The notes: a model not told the origin generated them from the sequence alone. A stretch of DNA of 64,000 bases from JBJGXI01 sp045635475 (GCF_045635475.1 NZ_JBJGXI010000001.1:124001-188000); one strand, 5' to 3'. Numbered from the stretch's first letter, positions 1 through 8,867 are shown. A program made the numbers and translations.

Positions 1-171
1 TTTAATGGGCCTATAGGGGTGCAGGGGTTCGGAATAGCAGGTGATATTTATCCTAAACTTGAACGGTCGCTAAAACTTTTAAAGAGTATGGAAAAACGTC
101 ATATTGAACATCCGACATGGGGTAAGCTACGTCCAGATCCACTACCTTTACCTTCAGGTGCTGATAGATAG
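1..171 (+). CDS. C-terminal end of a TIM-barrel sugar phosphate isomerase/epimerase-like protein (partial)
   Basis: The first 56 codons are open from the window edge to TAG at 169-171 and are followed at once by the ribosome binding site of the next gene. The residues GVQGFGIAGD near the start of the fragment, then a helix rich in Leu/Lys and a Pro-rich tail, look like the end of the xylose-isomerase-like TIM-barrel family, which often sits beside GMC dehydrogenases and Gfo/Idh oxidoreductases. The 5' part lies outside the window, so the family call is inference from a short tail and from gene context. Confidence 0.5.
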   Translation, partial: FNGPIGVQGFGIAGDIYPKLERSLKLLKSMEKRHIEHPTWGKLRPDPLPLPSGADR

Positions 172-183
172 GAGGAATTACAA

Positions 184-780
184 ATGAAAAAAGATGCTGA
201 AAAGTTATTTTTTAATGATCATCAATGGAACACAATTGCAGCAGCTATGGCTCGAATTATTCCTAGTGACGAGACTCCTGGTGCAGAAGAAGCGGGTTGT
301 ATAGTATTTATTGATCGATATTTATCGGGTACAGACTATATTTATGCAAAACCGGATGGAAGCGGTTTTATAGAGTTGAAGGGTAAAGAGTTAGAAGCAT
401 ATAAGAAACGTATTGGAATGTTACAAAAAAAATATATATACGGTATTCAGACATTAGATCGTTTAAGTAATGCATCTTTTAAAGAAGTTTTTTGTAACCT
501 TTCAGAGGAAAAACAGGATGAGATTTTAAGACAGATGGAGAAAATTGGTCAGTCCAAAGAATTATCTCCTCAGCAGGTTCTACCAGAAGAAGACTATGAC
601 TTTTTTAGTCTATTGGTAATTCACACCCGTCATGGATTCTATTCAGACCCTGTATATGGTGGAAACAAGGATCACATAGGTTGGAAATTAATAGGATTCC
701 CGGGTCCTAAATCTTTAAAAGAAGCACATTCTGGAAACTATACAACACTTCCTTACTTTGCTTCGAATACTGAGAATTAA
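184..780 (+). CDS. Gluconate 2-dehydrogenase subunit 3 family protein
   Basis: This 198-residue protein resembles the small subunit (Gluconate_2-dh3 family) that partners a GMC flavoprotein in membrane gluconate, fructose and glucoside 3-dehydrogenases. The family signature is visible in the N-terminal helix (AAAMARIIPSDETPGAEEAG, residues 18-37) and in the later FFSLLVIHTRHGFYSDPVYGGN block (from about residue 139). Known members of this family help the large subunit fold and are often exported by the Tat route. No Tat or Sec signal is visible here, so a cytoplasmic complex is likely. The start is ATG at 184 behind AGGAGG. Its stop lies 16 bases before the GMC start, so the two are co-transcribed and probably form one enzyme. 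Confidence 0.85.
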   Translation: MKKDAEKLFFNDHQWNTIAAAMARIIPSDETPGAEEAGCIVFIDRYLSGTDYIYAKPDGSGFIELKGKELEAYKKRIGMLQKKYIYGIQTLDRLSNASFKEVFCNLSEEKQDEILRQMEKIGQSKELSPQQVLPEEDYDFFSLLVIHTRHGFYSDPVYGGNKDHIGWKLIGFPGPKSLKEAHSGNYTTLPYFASNTEN

Positions 781-796
781 GATAGGAGGTAAGAAA

Positions 797-2470
797 ATGA
801 GTCAAGTTAAAAAAAACGATCGAGTTGAAGTTTGTATAATTGGTAGTGGTGCATCTGGAGGCGTCGCAGCAAAAGTATTAACTGAGAAAGGATTTAAAGT
901 TGTAGTTTTAGAAAGAGGAAAGCATCTAAAACCAAAGGATTTTGGTGCGGACGAACTTGCTAATGTTAATAGATATTATACTGTTCCAGATCCATTAATT
1001 GCTCCTAGAACGCTTCGTTATTCATCTCATGAAGAAGCAGAGGTAAGACAATTTTCTCCATTACCTTACGTTGTTGGTGGAGGTACATCAAAGTGGACTG
1101 GATGGGTACCACGCTTTACATCTAGTGATTTCGTACAAAAATCACTTCATGGTGACATCGATGGAGCTAATGTAGCAGATTGGCCTATTTCTTATTATGA
1201 TCTTGAACCTTACTATGACAAAGTGGAATGGGCATTAGGTGTATCTGGAAAAGCAGGGGCTAATAAATATGAATCTCCACGTAGCCGAGATTATCCGACA
1301 CCTCCATTACCCAATACTAAATATGCTGAAAAATTTCACAAAGGGTGTAAGGAGCTTGGATGGAATTCGTATCCTACGCCATCAGCGATGCTGTCAAAAC
1401 CATATAATGGAAGACGAGAAAGCGTTCAAAGTGCATTTACCCAACATCATGGAGATCCTACTGGAACAAAATCAAATGTGTTGAATGTGTTTCTTCCGGA
1501 TGCTTTAGCTACTGGTAAACTTGATCTACGCCCTGACTCATATGTTAGAGAATTAACAGTGGATAATCAAGGACGTATTAAAAGTGCAGTATATGAAGAT
1601 ATAGATGGAAATTTAATTGAACAAGAGGCTGATATTTTCATAGTTGCTTGTAACGCAATTGAAACAGCTCGTTTATTGTTGTTATCAAAATCTGGTAAAT
1701 TTCCAAATGGACTAGCTAATAATAATGATCTTGTTGGAAGAAATCTTAGTTTACATGAATATTCAGTTGCTTTCGGTGTATTTAAGGATGACCCAGTATA
1801 TGGTTGGGCAGGTGGTGGCTATATATCTGGAAGTACTCATAAATTTTATGAGACTGATTATAGCCGTGGATTTATTGGAGGAGGTCATATCGCATCGACT
1901 GGAGCAGGTCTTCCACTTCCAATTGGCTTCTCAATTCCTAACAAACCATCTTGGGGATCTGATTCAAAAAAATGGGATCAACAATACTTCAATCACACGA
2001 TGGCTGTGGGTGTAGTAATCTATGATTTACCTCAACTAGAGAATCGAGTTGATCTAGATCCAAATGTAAAAGATGCGTGGGGACTTCCAGCATCACGAGT
2101 TACTTATGATTTCCACAAGAACGACCTCGCTCAAGCTAAGTTTTTGGTTGACCGAGCTGGAGAAATCCTTGAAGCTTCTGGAGCAGATACTGTCAACAAA
2201 GTATATATTGAAAAAATTTCAGGAAATGCTTTACACCAAATGGGGACAGCTCGAATGGGGAATGATCCAGAAACATCTGTTTTGAACAAATATTGTCAAG
2301 CTCATGAAGTAGACAACCTTTACATTGCAGATGGAAGTTCATTCCCGACATCTACTGGGGCTAATCCAACCTTATCAATTATGGCAAATGCATGGCGGGT
2401 AGCAGAACATATTGCAACTACTAGATCAGGAGCATATAGTAGGAAAATGGCAGTAATGGATGAGTATTAA
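797..2470 (+). CDS. GMC-family FAD-dependent sugar dehydrogenase, large subunit
   Basis: A 557-residue GMC oxidoreductase. The FAD-binding motif GSGASG is at residues 16-21, a second FAD contact region (PYVVGGGTSKWTGW) lies near residue 95, and the C-terminal catalytic pair is His480 (in LHQMGTARMG) and Asn523 (in GANPTLS). With the subunit-3 protein upstream it matches two-component dehydrogenases that oxidise gluconate, or C3 of glucosides to 3-keto sugars. An upstream in-frame ATG at 758 overlaps the previous gene. The ATG at 797 is preferred because GATAGGAGGT lies just before it. The flanking isomerase-like and Gfo/Idh genes favour the 3-keto-glycoside role, but the substrate is inference. 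Confidence 0.85.
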   Translation: MSQVKKNDRVEVCIIGSGASGGVAAKVLTEKGFKVVVLERGKHLKPKDFGADELANVNRYYTVPDPLIAPRTLRYSSHEEAEVRQFSPLPYVVGGGTSKWTGWVPRFTSSDFVQKSLHGDIDGANVADWPISYYDLEPYYDKVEWALGVSGKAGANKYESPRSRDYPTPPLPNTKYAEKFHKGCKELGWNSYPTPSAMLSKPYNGRRESVQSAFTQHHGDPTGTKSNVLNVFLPDALATGKLDLRPDSYVRELTVDNQGRIKSAVYEDIDGNLIEQEADIFIVACNAIETARLLLLSKSGKFPNGLANNNDLVGRNLSLHEYSVAFGVFKDDPVYGWAGGGYISGSTHKFYETDYSRGFIGGGHIASTGAGLPLPIGFSIPNKPSWGSDSKKWDQQYFNHTMAVGVVIYDLPQLENRVDLDPNVKDAWGLPASRVTYDFHKNDLAQAKFLVDRAGEILEASGADTVNKVYIEKISGNALHQMGTARMGNDPETSVLNKYCQAHEVDNLYIADGSSFPTSTGANPTLSIMANAWRVAEHIATTRSGAYSRKMAVMDEY

Positions 2471-2548
2471 TCGATAGAATCAATAGATTTAGTTAATTGT
2501 GGAAGTGCTGATTTAATATTAGGACACCCCTTATTTTTCATGTGAATT

Positions 2549-2803
2549 GTGATGCATTGGGTGGATACAGTTCTAAGTGTAGTAGATTCTAGAATAACCA
2601 AATTAATCGCTGATATAGATACTATAATTCCTATGCTAAAAAAGCCTGTCGATAATGTAAATATATTTAGTGCTAGCCAAAATAATGATGGAAATAAAGT
2701 TATACTTTCTACAGAAGACTATGATTCGATAATCTTTCGAATGGGGAATGTGATGCACGTGGTTTTTTACTGTATCTCAGATGGATGCAGGATTAAAAAA
2801 TAA
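2549..2803 (+). pseudogene. Internal fragment of a Gfo/Idh/MocA oxidoreductase
   Basis: An 84-codon open stretch lines up with the middle of the intact Gfo/Idh gene at 3293-4432. HWVDTV matches HWCDTV of the neighbour, the following Ile-rich segment ending in PMLKKP matches PMRKKP, and STEDYDSIIFRMGN matches DTEDYGSVLVHFEDG. It lacks the N-terminal NAD-binding fold and the C-terminus, and no good ribosome binding site precedes it. It is therefore read as the remnant of a second, diverged oxidoreductase of the same cluster rather than a small gene. Confidence 0.65.
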
Positions 2804-2992
2804 ACTATCCTTTCCCTTGAGTATATGAAACTATTTTTAAGTATTAAAGGAAATTGGCTGTAAGTATAAATAATAGTTTCTAGATAAGTTGTCAAGGCAA
2901 AAAGATTGATTTATTTCAATATAAAAAAGAGATAATCAAAGCTAAAATATAGAGAAGCATTGTGAAAGTAAAAGTGTTAGACAACTTGATAA

Positions 2993-3042
2993 TATACTGA
3001 TTGTTTATTATTTATAAGACTTAATAATGAACAATCAGTATA
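2993..3042. repeat. 50-bp inverted repeat (hairpin)
   Basis: The arms 2993-3012 and 3023-3042 (20 bases each, starting TATACTGATTGTT) are complementary with one T:G-type mismatch and enclose a 10-base loop. It stands about 35 bases before a longer perfect palindrome. No T-run follows, so a simple terminator is not obvious. Confidence 0.7.
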
Positions 3043-3077
3043 AAACTAAACAAAGAGAACTCAAATCATTTTTCTAA

Positions 3078-3119
3078 TGAAGATTAAATAATGGATTATA
3101 ATCCATTATTTAATCTTCA
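3078..3119. repeat. Perfect 42-bp palindrome
   Basis: The sequence from TGAAGATTAAATAATGGAT through the central TATA to its exact complement reads the same on both strands without a loop. It could be a bidirectional terminator, an operator for a dimeric regulator, or the scar of a mobile element. It lies 174 bases before the Gfo/Idh start. Confidence 0.8.
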
Positions 3120-3292
3120 AGTTACTGTATTATTCACCTCCATTTATATTGTTTGTTTTACTGTATTGGTGACTCTTTGATGATGTATAAGAAAAGTAAT
3201 GGAAGTAGTTTTCGTCTCCCTTTTAATGAATTCATTACTTTATTCAATGTAAAGTTATTAATTAGAAGTTTAGGAAATGTAGGTGAGGAGAA

Positions 3293-4432
3293 GTGAGAAA
3301 AGTAAAAGTTGGGATCATAGGAATAGGTTTTTCGGGATTAGCACATTTAGAAGCTTTAAAACGAATTCCAAATGTTGAAGTTGTTGCAATATCATCTAGG
3401 GAACAAGAAAAATCTAATCAAATTGCAGCAAAATTTGGTATTCCTAAAGCATATAATAATGCTAAAGATTTAATTAATGACTCTGAAGTTGAGGTAGTTC
3501 ATAACTGTACACCAAATCATCTTCACTTTCCGTTGAACTGTGCGGTATTAGAAGCCGGGAAACATCTAATGTCAGAAAAGCCATTAGCGTTAAATAGTGA
3601 TCAGTCAAAAGTACTGACAGAATTAGCTGAAAAACATGATGTAGTAAGTGGTGTATGTTTTAATTACCGTCATTATCCAATGGTAAATCAAATTAAGGAT
3701 GAAATTTCCTCCCAAAAACATGGTAAGGTTCAATTAGTCTATGGTGGTTATTTACAAGATTGGTGTTTGTATGAGTCTGATTATAGTTGGAGAATGGATC
3801 GTAAACTAAACGGGCCATCACGCGCCATAGCAGATATTGGCTCACACTGGTGTGATACAGTTCAATATATTTTGGGTAAGAAGATTATAGAAGTTTTTGC
3901 TGATTTAAAAATAGTGCACCCAATGCGAAAGAAACCTAGGCATCAAAATACTAATAGTTTTGTTCAAAGTGGACAAGCAGAAACAGAAAGTATCAATATC
4001 GATACAGAAGATTATGGAAGTGTACTTGTACATTTTGAAGATGGAACGCAAGGTGTTTTTACTGTTTCACAAGTAAGTGCTGGAAGAAAAAATCGCTTGC
4101 ATTTTGAAATTGTAGCAACAGAATCAGCTTTTATGTGGGATCAAGAAGATCCAAACAAATTATGGATTGGAAAGAGAAATGAAGCAAATAAAGAATTGTT
4201 GCGGGATCCGTCTTTGTTATCTGAAGAAGCTGAAAAACTAACTCATTATCCAGGTGGACACCAGGAAGGGTGGCCAGATGGTTTAAAAAACCTTCTGTTA
4301 GATTTTTATAGAACTATTAGAAGTAACGAGAAAACAGCCTCATTCGCAACAATTGATGATGGTCATTGTATCATGCAATTAGTGGATGCAATATTGGAAA
4401 GTCACCGAACAAAAAAGTGGATAAAAATTTAA
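3293..4432 (+). CDS. Gfo/Idh/MocA family oxidoreductase
   Basis: A 379-residue NAD(P)-dependent sugar oxidoreductase. The dinucleotide motif GIGFSG is at residues 10-15, the catalytic lysine is Lys96 in EKPLALN, and the substrate-site histidine is His185 in GSHWCDTV. The C-terminal alpha/beta domain is full length. GTG at 3293 is the start, chosen because GTGAGGAG stands just before it. In 3-keto-glycoside pathways enzymes of this family reduce or rearrange the keto sugar made by the GMC enzyme, which fits the upstream cluster. The substrate cannot be read from sequence. Confidence 0.85.
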   Translation: MRKVKVGIIGIGFSGLAHLEALKRIPNVEVVAISSREQEKSNQIAAKFGIPKAYNNAKDLINDSEVEVVHNCTPNHLHFPLNCAVLEAGKHLMSEKPLALNSDQSKVLTELAEKHDVVSGVCFNYRHYPMVNQIKDEISSQKHGKVQLVYGGYLQDWCLYESDYSWRMDRKLNGPSRAIADIGSHWCDTVQYILGKKIIEVFADLKIVHPMRKKPRHQNTNSFVQSGQAETESINIDTEDYGSVLVHFEDGTQGVFTVSQVSAGRKNRLHFEIVATESAFMWDQEDPNKLWIGKRNEANKELLRDPSLLSEEAEKLTHYPGGHQEGWPDGLKNLLLDFYRTIRSNEKTASFATIDDGHCIMQLVDAILESHRTKKWIKI

Positions 4433-4452
4433 AGGATAGAGAGGTAATTGAC

Positions 4453-4819
4453 ATGAAATTAGGTGTTTTTACCGTACTTTATCAGTTATTACTTTAAATG
4501 GAGAAAACCCGCTTACGATTAAAGTAGGAAGTAAGGATGAAGAACCAGGCTATACAGTGGTGGACGATGCGGATGGAGATGTTGCTGGCAAAGGTTGTAA
4601 CCAGTGATTGTTGACACGAATACCGTGACGTATACTGTTTATGATTAAGCGAATAACAAAGCAGAATTAACCCGTACAGTCATCGTTGAAGCTATAGTTG
4701 ATGGAGATGTTTTACCTAACACAGCGGCTAACCAATATAAGCTGTTATTAGCAGGTGCTCAGGTAGGTTTAATCGGGTTTATGGCGTTGTTGGTTAGAAG
4801 AAGAAAGAGTGTAAATTAA
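4453..4819 (+). pseudogene. Chimeric remnant: start of a sugar phosphate isomerase joined to the tail of a sorted surface protein
   Basis: ATG at 4453 opens MKLGVFTVLYQ, a typical start of TIM-barrel sugar phosphate isomerases, but the frame ends at about residue 14. From about 4480 the other frames encode a decayed surface-protein tail: a bacterial Ig-like (DUF5011-type) domain with ITLNGENPLTIKVGS and YTVVDDADGDV, interrupted by two frameshifts and at least two stops. An intact sorting signal follows: LPNTA, a hydrophobic helix and RRRKS, ending at TAA 4817-4819. The same Ig-like domain occurs intact in the GH127 protein at 49058. The fusion must come from a deletion or recombination. Confidence 0.8.
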
Positions 4820-4826
4820 TTAGTGG

Positions 4827-4866
4827 GGCCTGACCAAATCCAAAGGGGTTGGGTCTGGCTTTTTAG
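4827..4866 (+). terminator. Rho-independent terminator
   Basis: GCCTGACC near 4828 can pair with GGGTCTGGC just before a run of five T residues at about 4860. It closes the first cluster and its surface-protein remnant. Confidence 0.6.
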
Positions 4867-4948
4867 TGTCAGTTCCTAGTCACTTTCAGAGGACATTTCA
4901 CAGCTCCACAATCGAAGACTCAAAACGGATCATTCTAACGCACTACAT

Positions 4949-5965
4949 TTATTCCAGATGACTAATACCCTCTTCTAGTATTTCTATCTGACGAATTGTC
5001 TCCTCATCTTTTACAATTTTTTCTTTACCATGGATGATCGTTTGATAAATTCCCTCATATATGCTGCTGTAATCGCCAATTTCTGAAACGACTTTCTCTT
5101 CATGATATCCACCATCTTCGTCTGTATATGTTAATACACCATAATGTTCAGGAAGATCTATGCCAAAATCTGCATTTGTTGGCATATAAAATAACTTTAA
5201 GTGCTCTTCTTGGCGATCTTTGGTTTGTTTAACAAATACCCCATTTTTACCATAAACTACGAAACTCGGACGCTCTTTTAAGCGAAAAAAACTTGATTTA
5301 ACAGAAACCTTCAAGTTACCTTCATAATAGAAATCCAAATCAAAGTAATCATTCATTCGATTGTTTCCTAGCAGTTGGCGAACATCATAATCAACTTTGG
5401 TAGGATTTCCAAAATAGGAAAGAACTTGATCGACAGTATGACAACCATGACCATACAAAAAACTATTAATCCGAGAAAAGTGATGTGCGTTTTCCGGAGT
5501 CTCCGGTCGATAATAATCAAAATGCATCTCAACTTCAAAAATATCTCCCAAAACCCCACTATTAATTACTTTCTGAACCGTTAGAAAATCCGAGTCAAAC
5601 CGTCTATTTTGGTAACATTGAATAAACAGGCCCTTTGCTTTTGCTAAATCAAATAATTCGCGCGCTTGTGCAGCTGTTTCAGTGAATGGCTTTTCTACAA
5701 GCACATTTTTGTTGTGGTTTAGCGCTTCTAACGCTAATTCATAGTGGCTCTCTGAAGATGTACTCACAACAACTAGCTGAATTTCTGAATCATCCCAGAC
5801 GTCATTAATATTATTAACATAAGACACATTATCTAATTTTTCCCAATCACTATTGTTACTTCGGGAAAAAATTGTCTTAATACGAATATGCTTGTTCTTA
5901 CTTGCAAATGGAATATGGTATCGATTTGTACTCTTACCGTTACCAATATAAGCGATCGTTAACAT
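4949..5965 (-). CDS. YhhX-type Gfo/Idh/MocA oxidoreductase
   Basis: A 338-residue NAD(P)-dependent oxidoreductase. The N-terminus AYIGNGKSTNRYH closely matches the GKSTTRYH signature of Escherichia coli YhhX. Glu91-Lys92 form the EKP catalytic motif, QNRRFDSDF starts at residue 119 and His176 lies in GHGCHTVDQ, all typical of that branch. The biochemical role of YhhX-type proteins is not settled, but sugar or sugar-acid oxidation is expected. It is the last gene of a minus-strand group with a sugar ABC importer, 339 bases beyond yesL, so it may have its own promoter. GGAGGG precedes the ATG. Confidence 0.85.
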   Translation of the reverse strand: MLTIAYIGNGKSTNRYHIPFASKNKHIRIKTIFSRSNNSDWEKLDNVSYVNNINDVWDDSEIQLVVVSTSSESHYELALEALNHNKNVLVEKPFTETAAQARELFDLAKAKGLFIQCYQNRRFDSDFLTVQKVINSGVLGDIFEVEMHFDYYRPETPENAHHFSRINSFLYGHGCHTVDQVLSYFGNPTKVDYDVRQLLGNNRMNDYFDLDFYYEGNLKVSVKSSFFRLKERPSFVVYGKNGVFVKQTKDRQEEHLKLFYMPTNADFGIDLPEHYGVLTYTDEDGGYHEEKVVSEIGDYSSIYEGIYQTIIHGKEKIVKDEETIRQIEILEEGISHLE

Positions 5966-6304
5966 CTTGTTATTCCCTCCATTAATACTCCTATTTGTGC
6001 AAATAAATACGTGGACTTTTCCATTATCTTATTATAGCACGGCTTTGTTCGAGGTCCTGTCAATTCCCGCTGATGAAGGGAAGCGGTCTATACCCCTCTT
6101 TTAACAATGTGGTACATGGAGGTTTTTTTGAAGTTTTAAATAAGAGTGTGTATGGATTTTAGAAAGAATAAAGAGGCATTCGGAGACGAAGATTATATAT
6201 GAACTACTATATTATAGTAAGGAAAAAAATCCAAATGAACAAGGGTTCCTTCATTGGGAATCAGAACCTCCCCAACTAGAAACCCTTTTTCTATATCTTT
6301 TACA
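5966..6304. other. 339-base intergenic region
   Basis: No coding sequence is supported. It contains a small hairpin (TTCCC/GGGAA around 6064-6083) and AT-rich sequence that could hold the promoter of the YhhX-type gene. No clear promoter elements could be assigned. Confidence 0.5.
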
Positions 6305-6928
6305 TCATACAATTCTCTTCATATCAATTCTCTTAAAAGATAGTCCAGCCATATAGATGCCTATCAAACTTAGCAAACTAACAGAAATAAATGGAATAAT
6401 CCCTGGTACCAATAGCAGAATATAAAAAATGAGTAGGTGCATCAGCATCATTAAAAATGTTCGAAATGGATGAAGCACTCCAATAAATAGGGCATCTTTT
6501 ATAGCATCAAGTAAATTCATGCGATAATGGGTATATACAGGAAAGATATACATGACGACAATCCCGTACATAAATAACATACCAATTAAGATAATTTCAG
6601 AAGCTGTGGCAACAATTCCTGATTGTGTTTGAATAAATTGGAAATCGATCCACAAAATAAACCCTAGCAATAACAGCAAATATCCTAGTATATTGGAACG
6701 AATAAAATATTCACGATAGCTTTTCCAAAAGGTCCGCAAGACAGGAATTGTCTCATCTCCATTTAGCCAATGACGAGTAACGGAAAACAAAGCTTGTGTC
6801 GCAGGAAATACCCCCAATATCCCTCCGCCTAATGCCGCAAATATAAACCATAATAAATTAACATACACGAGGCGGACTCCCCATTCAGAGAAATGATAAA
6901 ATGCTCCTAGTACCCCAGTCATTTGCAT
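6305..6928 (-). CDS. yesL: YesL family (DUF624) membrane protein
   Basis: A 207-residue integral membrane protein with about five or six hydrophobic segments and the DUF624 pattern: an N-terminal WGVRLVYVNLLWFIF segment, a central GDETIPVLRTFWKSYREYF loop and repeated amphipathic segments. YesL proteins usually lie in operons for oligosaccharide ABC importers with YesS/YesN-type regulators. Their function is unknown. The start is set at ATG 6926-6928 because AAAGGAG lies eight bases upstream. A TTG further upstream (6958) gives ten extra residues but lacks a ribosome binding site. It follows the permease gene by about 65 bases. Confidence 0.8.
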   Translation of the reverse strand: MQMTGVLGAFYHFSEWGVRLVYVNLLWFIFAALGGGILGVFPATQALFSVTRHWLNGDETIPVLRTFWKSYREYFIRSNILGYLLLLLGFILWIDFQFIQTQSGIVATASEIILIGMLFMYGIVVMYIFPVYTHYRMNLLDAIKDALFIGVLHPFRTFLMMLMHLLIFYILLLVPGIIPFISVSLLSLIGIYMAGLSFKRIDMKRIV

Positions 6929-6993
6929 AATTGAATCTCCTTTCAAACGCTCAAACAAGCTTGTTATCCATACTCGATTTTAAATAAACGAGA

Positions 6994-7836
6994 TTATTCC
7001 TTCACAGCACCAGCGGTTAATCCAGATACTAAAAACTTTTGGAAAAATAAAAACAAAATAACAACCGGTAATGTAGCAGTTACGCTAACCGTCATAATAC
7101 TTGCCCAATCATAAGAAAACTCGCCCATATACGTAATTGATATCCCAGGATTTAACGTCCGCAATTCATCCTTATTAATTAGTGTTAGTGAGTATAAGAA
7201 ATCATCCCATGAAATGATAAAAGCATAGATACCAATCGAAAAAATACCGGGCTTAGATAACGGGAAAACAATTCTTAACAAGATTCCAATTCTGCTACAA
7301 CCATCGATCTTGGCGGATTCTTCAATCGTGATCGGAATGTTATCAAAAAATACTTTAATCATCCATATCGCAAATGGTAAAGCAGCTGTTGTCAGTGCAA
7401 GGATTAACCCAAATCGATTGTTTAATAATCCGTAGCTGTTGTACATTGTGTATAGTGCAATCAATATTGATACAACCGGAAGCATTTGGGTTGAAAGAAT
7501 CGCAAACATTGCTGCTTCCTTTGATTTAAATTCAAAACGAGAAAAGCCATATCCCGCCAGCATCGCCAACACTAATGTTAATAACGTCGTTCCCAAGGTG
7601 ACAATGATTGTATTTTTATAATAATTAAGAAATGTGCCATCACTAAACAACTCTATATAGTGCATTAATACTGGTTGAAGTGGAATCCATTCTGGTGGAA
7701 TGTTGAACAACACAGAATTATCTTTAAACGATGTTATGAACATCCAATACAATGGAAATAGAAGGAATAACAAGAAAGCTGCGATAATTATGGTTACTCC
7801 TATTTTTTGAGCAACTGATTTTTTTTCTACACTCAT
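6994..7836 (-). CDS. Carbohydrate ABC transporter permease, MalG type
   Basis: A 280-residue permease with six predicted membrane helices. The cytoplasmic EAA-like loop, EESAKIDGCSRIGILLRIV starting near residue 172, contacts the ATPase. The C-terminal order of helices is that of MalG/YcjP-type inner-membrane proteins. The start is ATG at 7836, preceded by AAGGAGG; a longer frame to 7869 overlaps the upstream permease and is not preferred. It pairs with the MalF-type permease upstream and the lipoprotein at 8868. No ATPase gene lies nearby, so a shared MsmX-type ATPase is probably used, as for many Bacillaceae sugar importers. Confidence 0.9.
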   Translation of the reverse strand: MSVEKKSVAQKIGVTIIIAAFLLFLLFPLYWMFITSFKDNSVLFNIPPEWIPLQPVLMHYIELFSDGTFLNYYKNTIIVTLGTTLLTLVLAMLAGYGFSRFEFKSKEAAMFAILSTQMLPVVSILIALYTMYNSYGLLNNRFGLILALTTAALPFAIWMIKVFFDNIPITIEESAKIDGCSRIGILLRIVFPLSKPGIFSIGIYAFIISWDDFLYSLTLINKDELRTLNPGISITYMGEFSYDWASIMTVSVTATLPVVILFLFFQKFLVSGLTAGAVKE

Positions 7837-7849
7837 GTGATTTACCTCC

Positions 7850-8803
7850 TTACACTTTATTCGAGCCAAGTTTAAACATCATATTATATAGCCAGGCGAC
7901 AACTAACATGATTACCAGCCAAATAGCTCCTATTGTTGCACCTAGTCCTAAATCAAGATCTGTAAATGCTGTTTCATAGCTTAGTATTGCTAATGTTGTC
8001 GTTGAATCTAAAGGTCCTCCACCTGTCATAATCCAAAATAATGGAAACATTTTAAAATTCTCGATAATAGCAATTAAGGATACAGTTTTTATCGTTCCTT
8101 TTAACATCGGTAAGGTGACATGCCAGAAAAGCTGTAGTTTGCTTGCACCATCTATTTTTGCTGCTTCATATAGCTGCTCTGGTATCCCTTGCAAACCTGC
8201 CAAAAGCATTGTAGACATAAACGGTAATTGCCGCCATAAAGCTGTAACGATAATAGCAGGCAAAGCTAAGTCAATACTTTGCAGCCATTGGTTGGGTTCA
8301 TTAATAATGTTCAACGATTGAAGAACATAGTTAATCAAACCGTATTGTGGTTGGAATAACCACATCCATAAGAGTGCCGTAACAATTGTCGGAACAATCC
8401 AAGGAAGTAACACAACTGTCCGCAAAAATCTTCGGAATCGAATATTGGAATTTAAAATTAATGCCAATAATAATCCAAAAGCAAACTGTAGCAGTACTAC
8501 AATAATGACATATTTAAACGTAATGTACGTGGAATGAAAAAATTCTGGGTCAGTAATCACCTTTTTATAGTTGGCAAACTGGTTCCACGTATAATCGTTC
8601 ATGCTTAGTAGTTTAACATCAAAAAAGCTCATATATAGTGATTTCACAATCGGTATTCCAATCGTAAAACACAGTAGTAAAGCGGCAGGTAACAAGATGG
8701 AGATTAAGAAAAATTTATCTTTTGTTTTCTCAGTTAGTCCTTTACGATTGTTCAATTTATACGCCAGACCATCACCTTTACTCACTTCTACATCATTTTT
8801 CAA
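7850..8803 (-). CDS. Carbohydrate ABC transporter permease, MalF/UgpA type
   Basis: A 317-residue permease with an extended cytoplasmic N-terminus (about 30 residues), six predicted membrane helices and the EAA motif EAAKIDGASKLQLFWHVTLP starting at residue 213. It lies between the solute-binding protein gene and the MalG-type gene, with 13 bases to the latter. Together the three genes make a CUT1-type importer, a class that takes up oligosaccharides. The actual sugar is unknown. The plant or algal polysaccharide enzymes elsewhere in the window make hemicellulose or arabinogalactan fragments reasonable candidates, but this is only inference. Confidence 0.9.
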   Translation of the reverse strand: MKNDVEVSKGDGLAYKLNNRKGLTEKTKDKFFLISILLPAALLLCFTIGIPIVKSLYMSFFDVKLLSMNDYTWNQFANYKKVITDPEFFHSTYITFKYVIIVVLLQFAFGLLLALILNSNIRFRRFLRTVVLLPWIVPTIVTALLWMWLFQPQYGLINYVLQSLNIINEPNQWLQSIDLALPAIIVTALWRQLPFMSTMLLAGLQGIPEQLYEAAKIDGASKLQLFWHVTLPMLKGTIKTVSLIAIIENFKMFPLFWIMTGGGPLDSTTTLAILSYETAFTDLDLGLGATIGAIWLVIMLVVAWLYNMMFKLGSNKV

Positions 8804-8867
8804 GTGTAAACACCTCCGTATTAAAAAGTTCGGGTGTCAGTAAGCTGACACCCAACCTTTGAAGAGC

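Larger units (their letters stand above)
2804..3292. other. Intergenic stretch with two large inverted repeats
   Basis: No gene is seen between the Gfo/Idh fragment and the intact Gfo/Idh gene. The stretch is very AT-rich and is dominated by two palindromic structures, listed separately. The ribosome binding site GGTGAGGAG of the next gene lies at its end. Confidence 0.6.
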
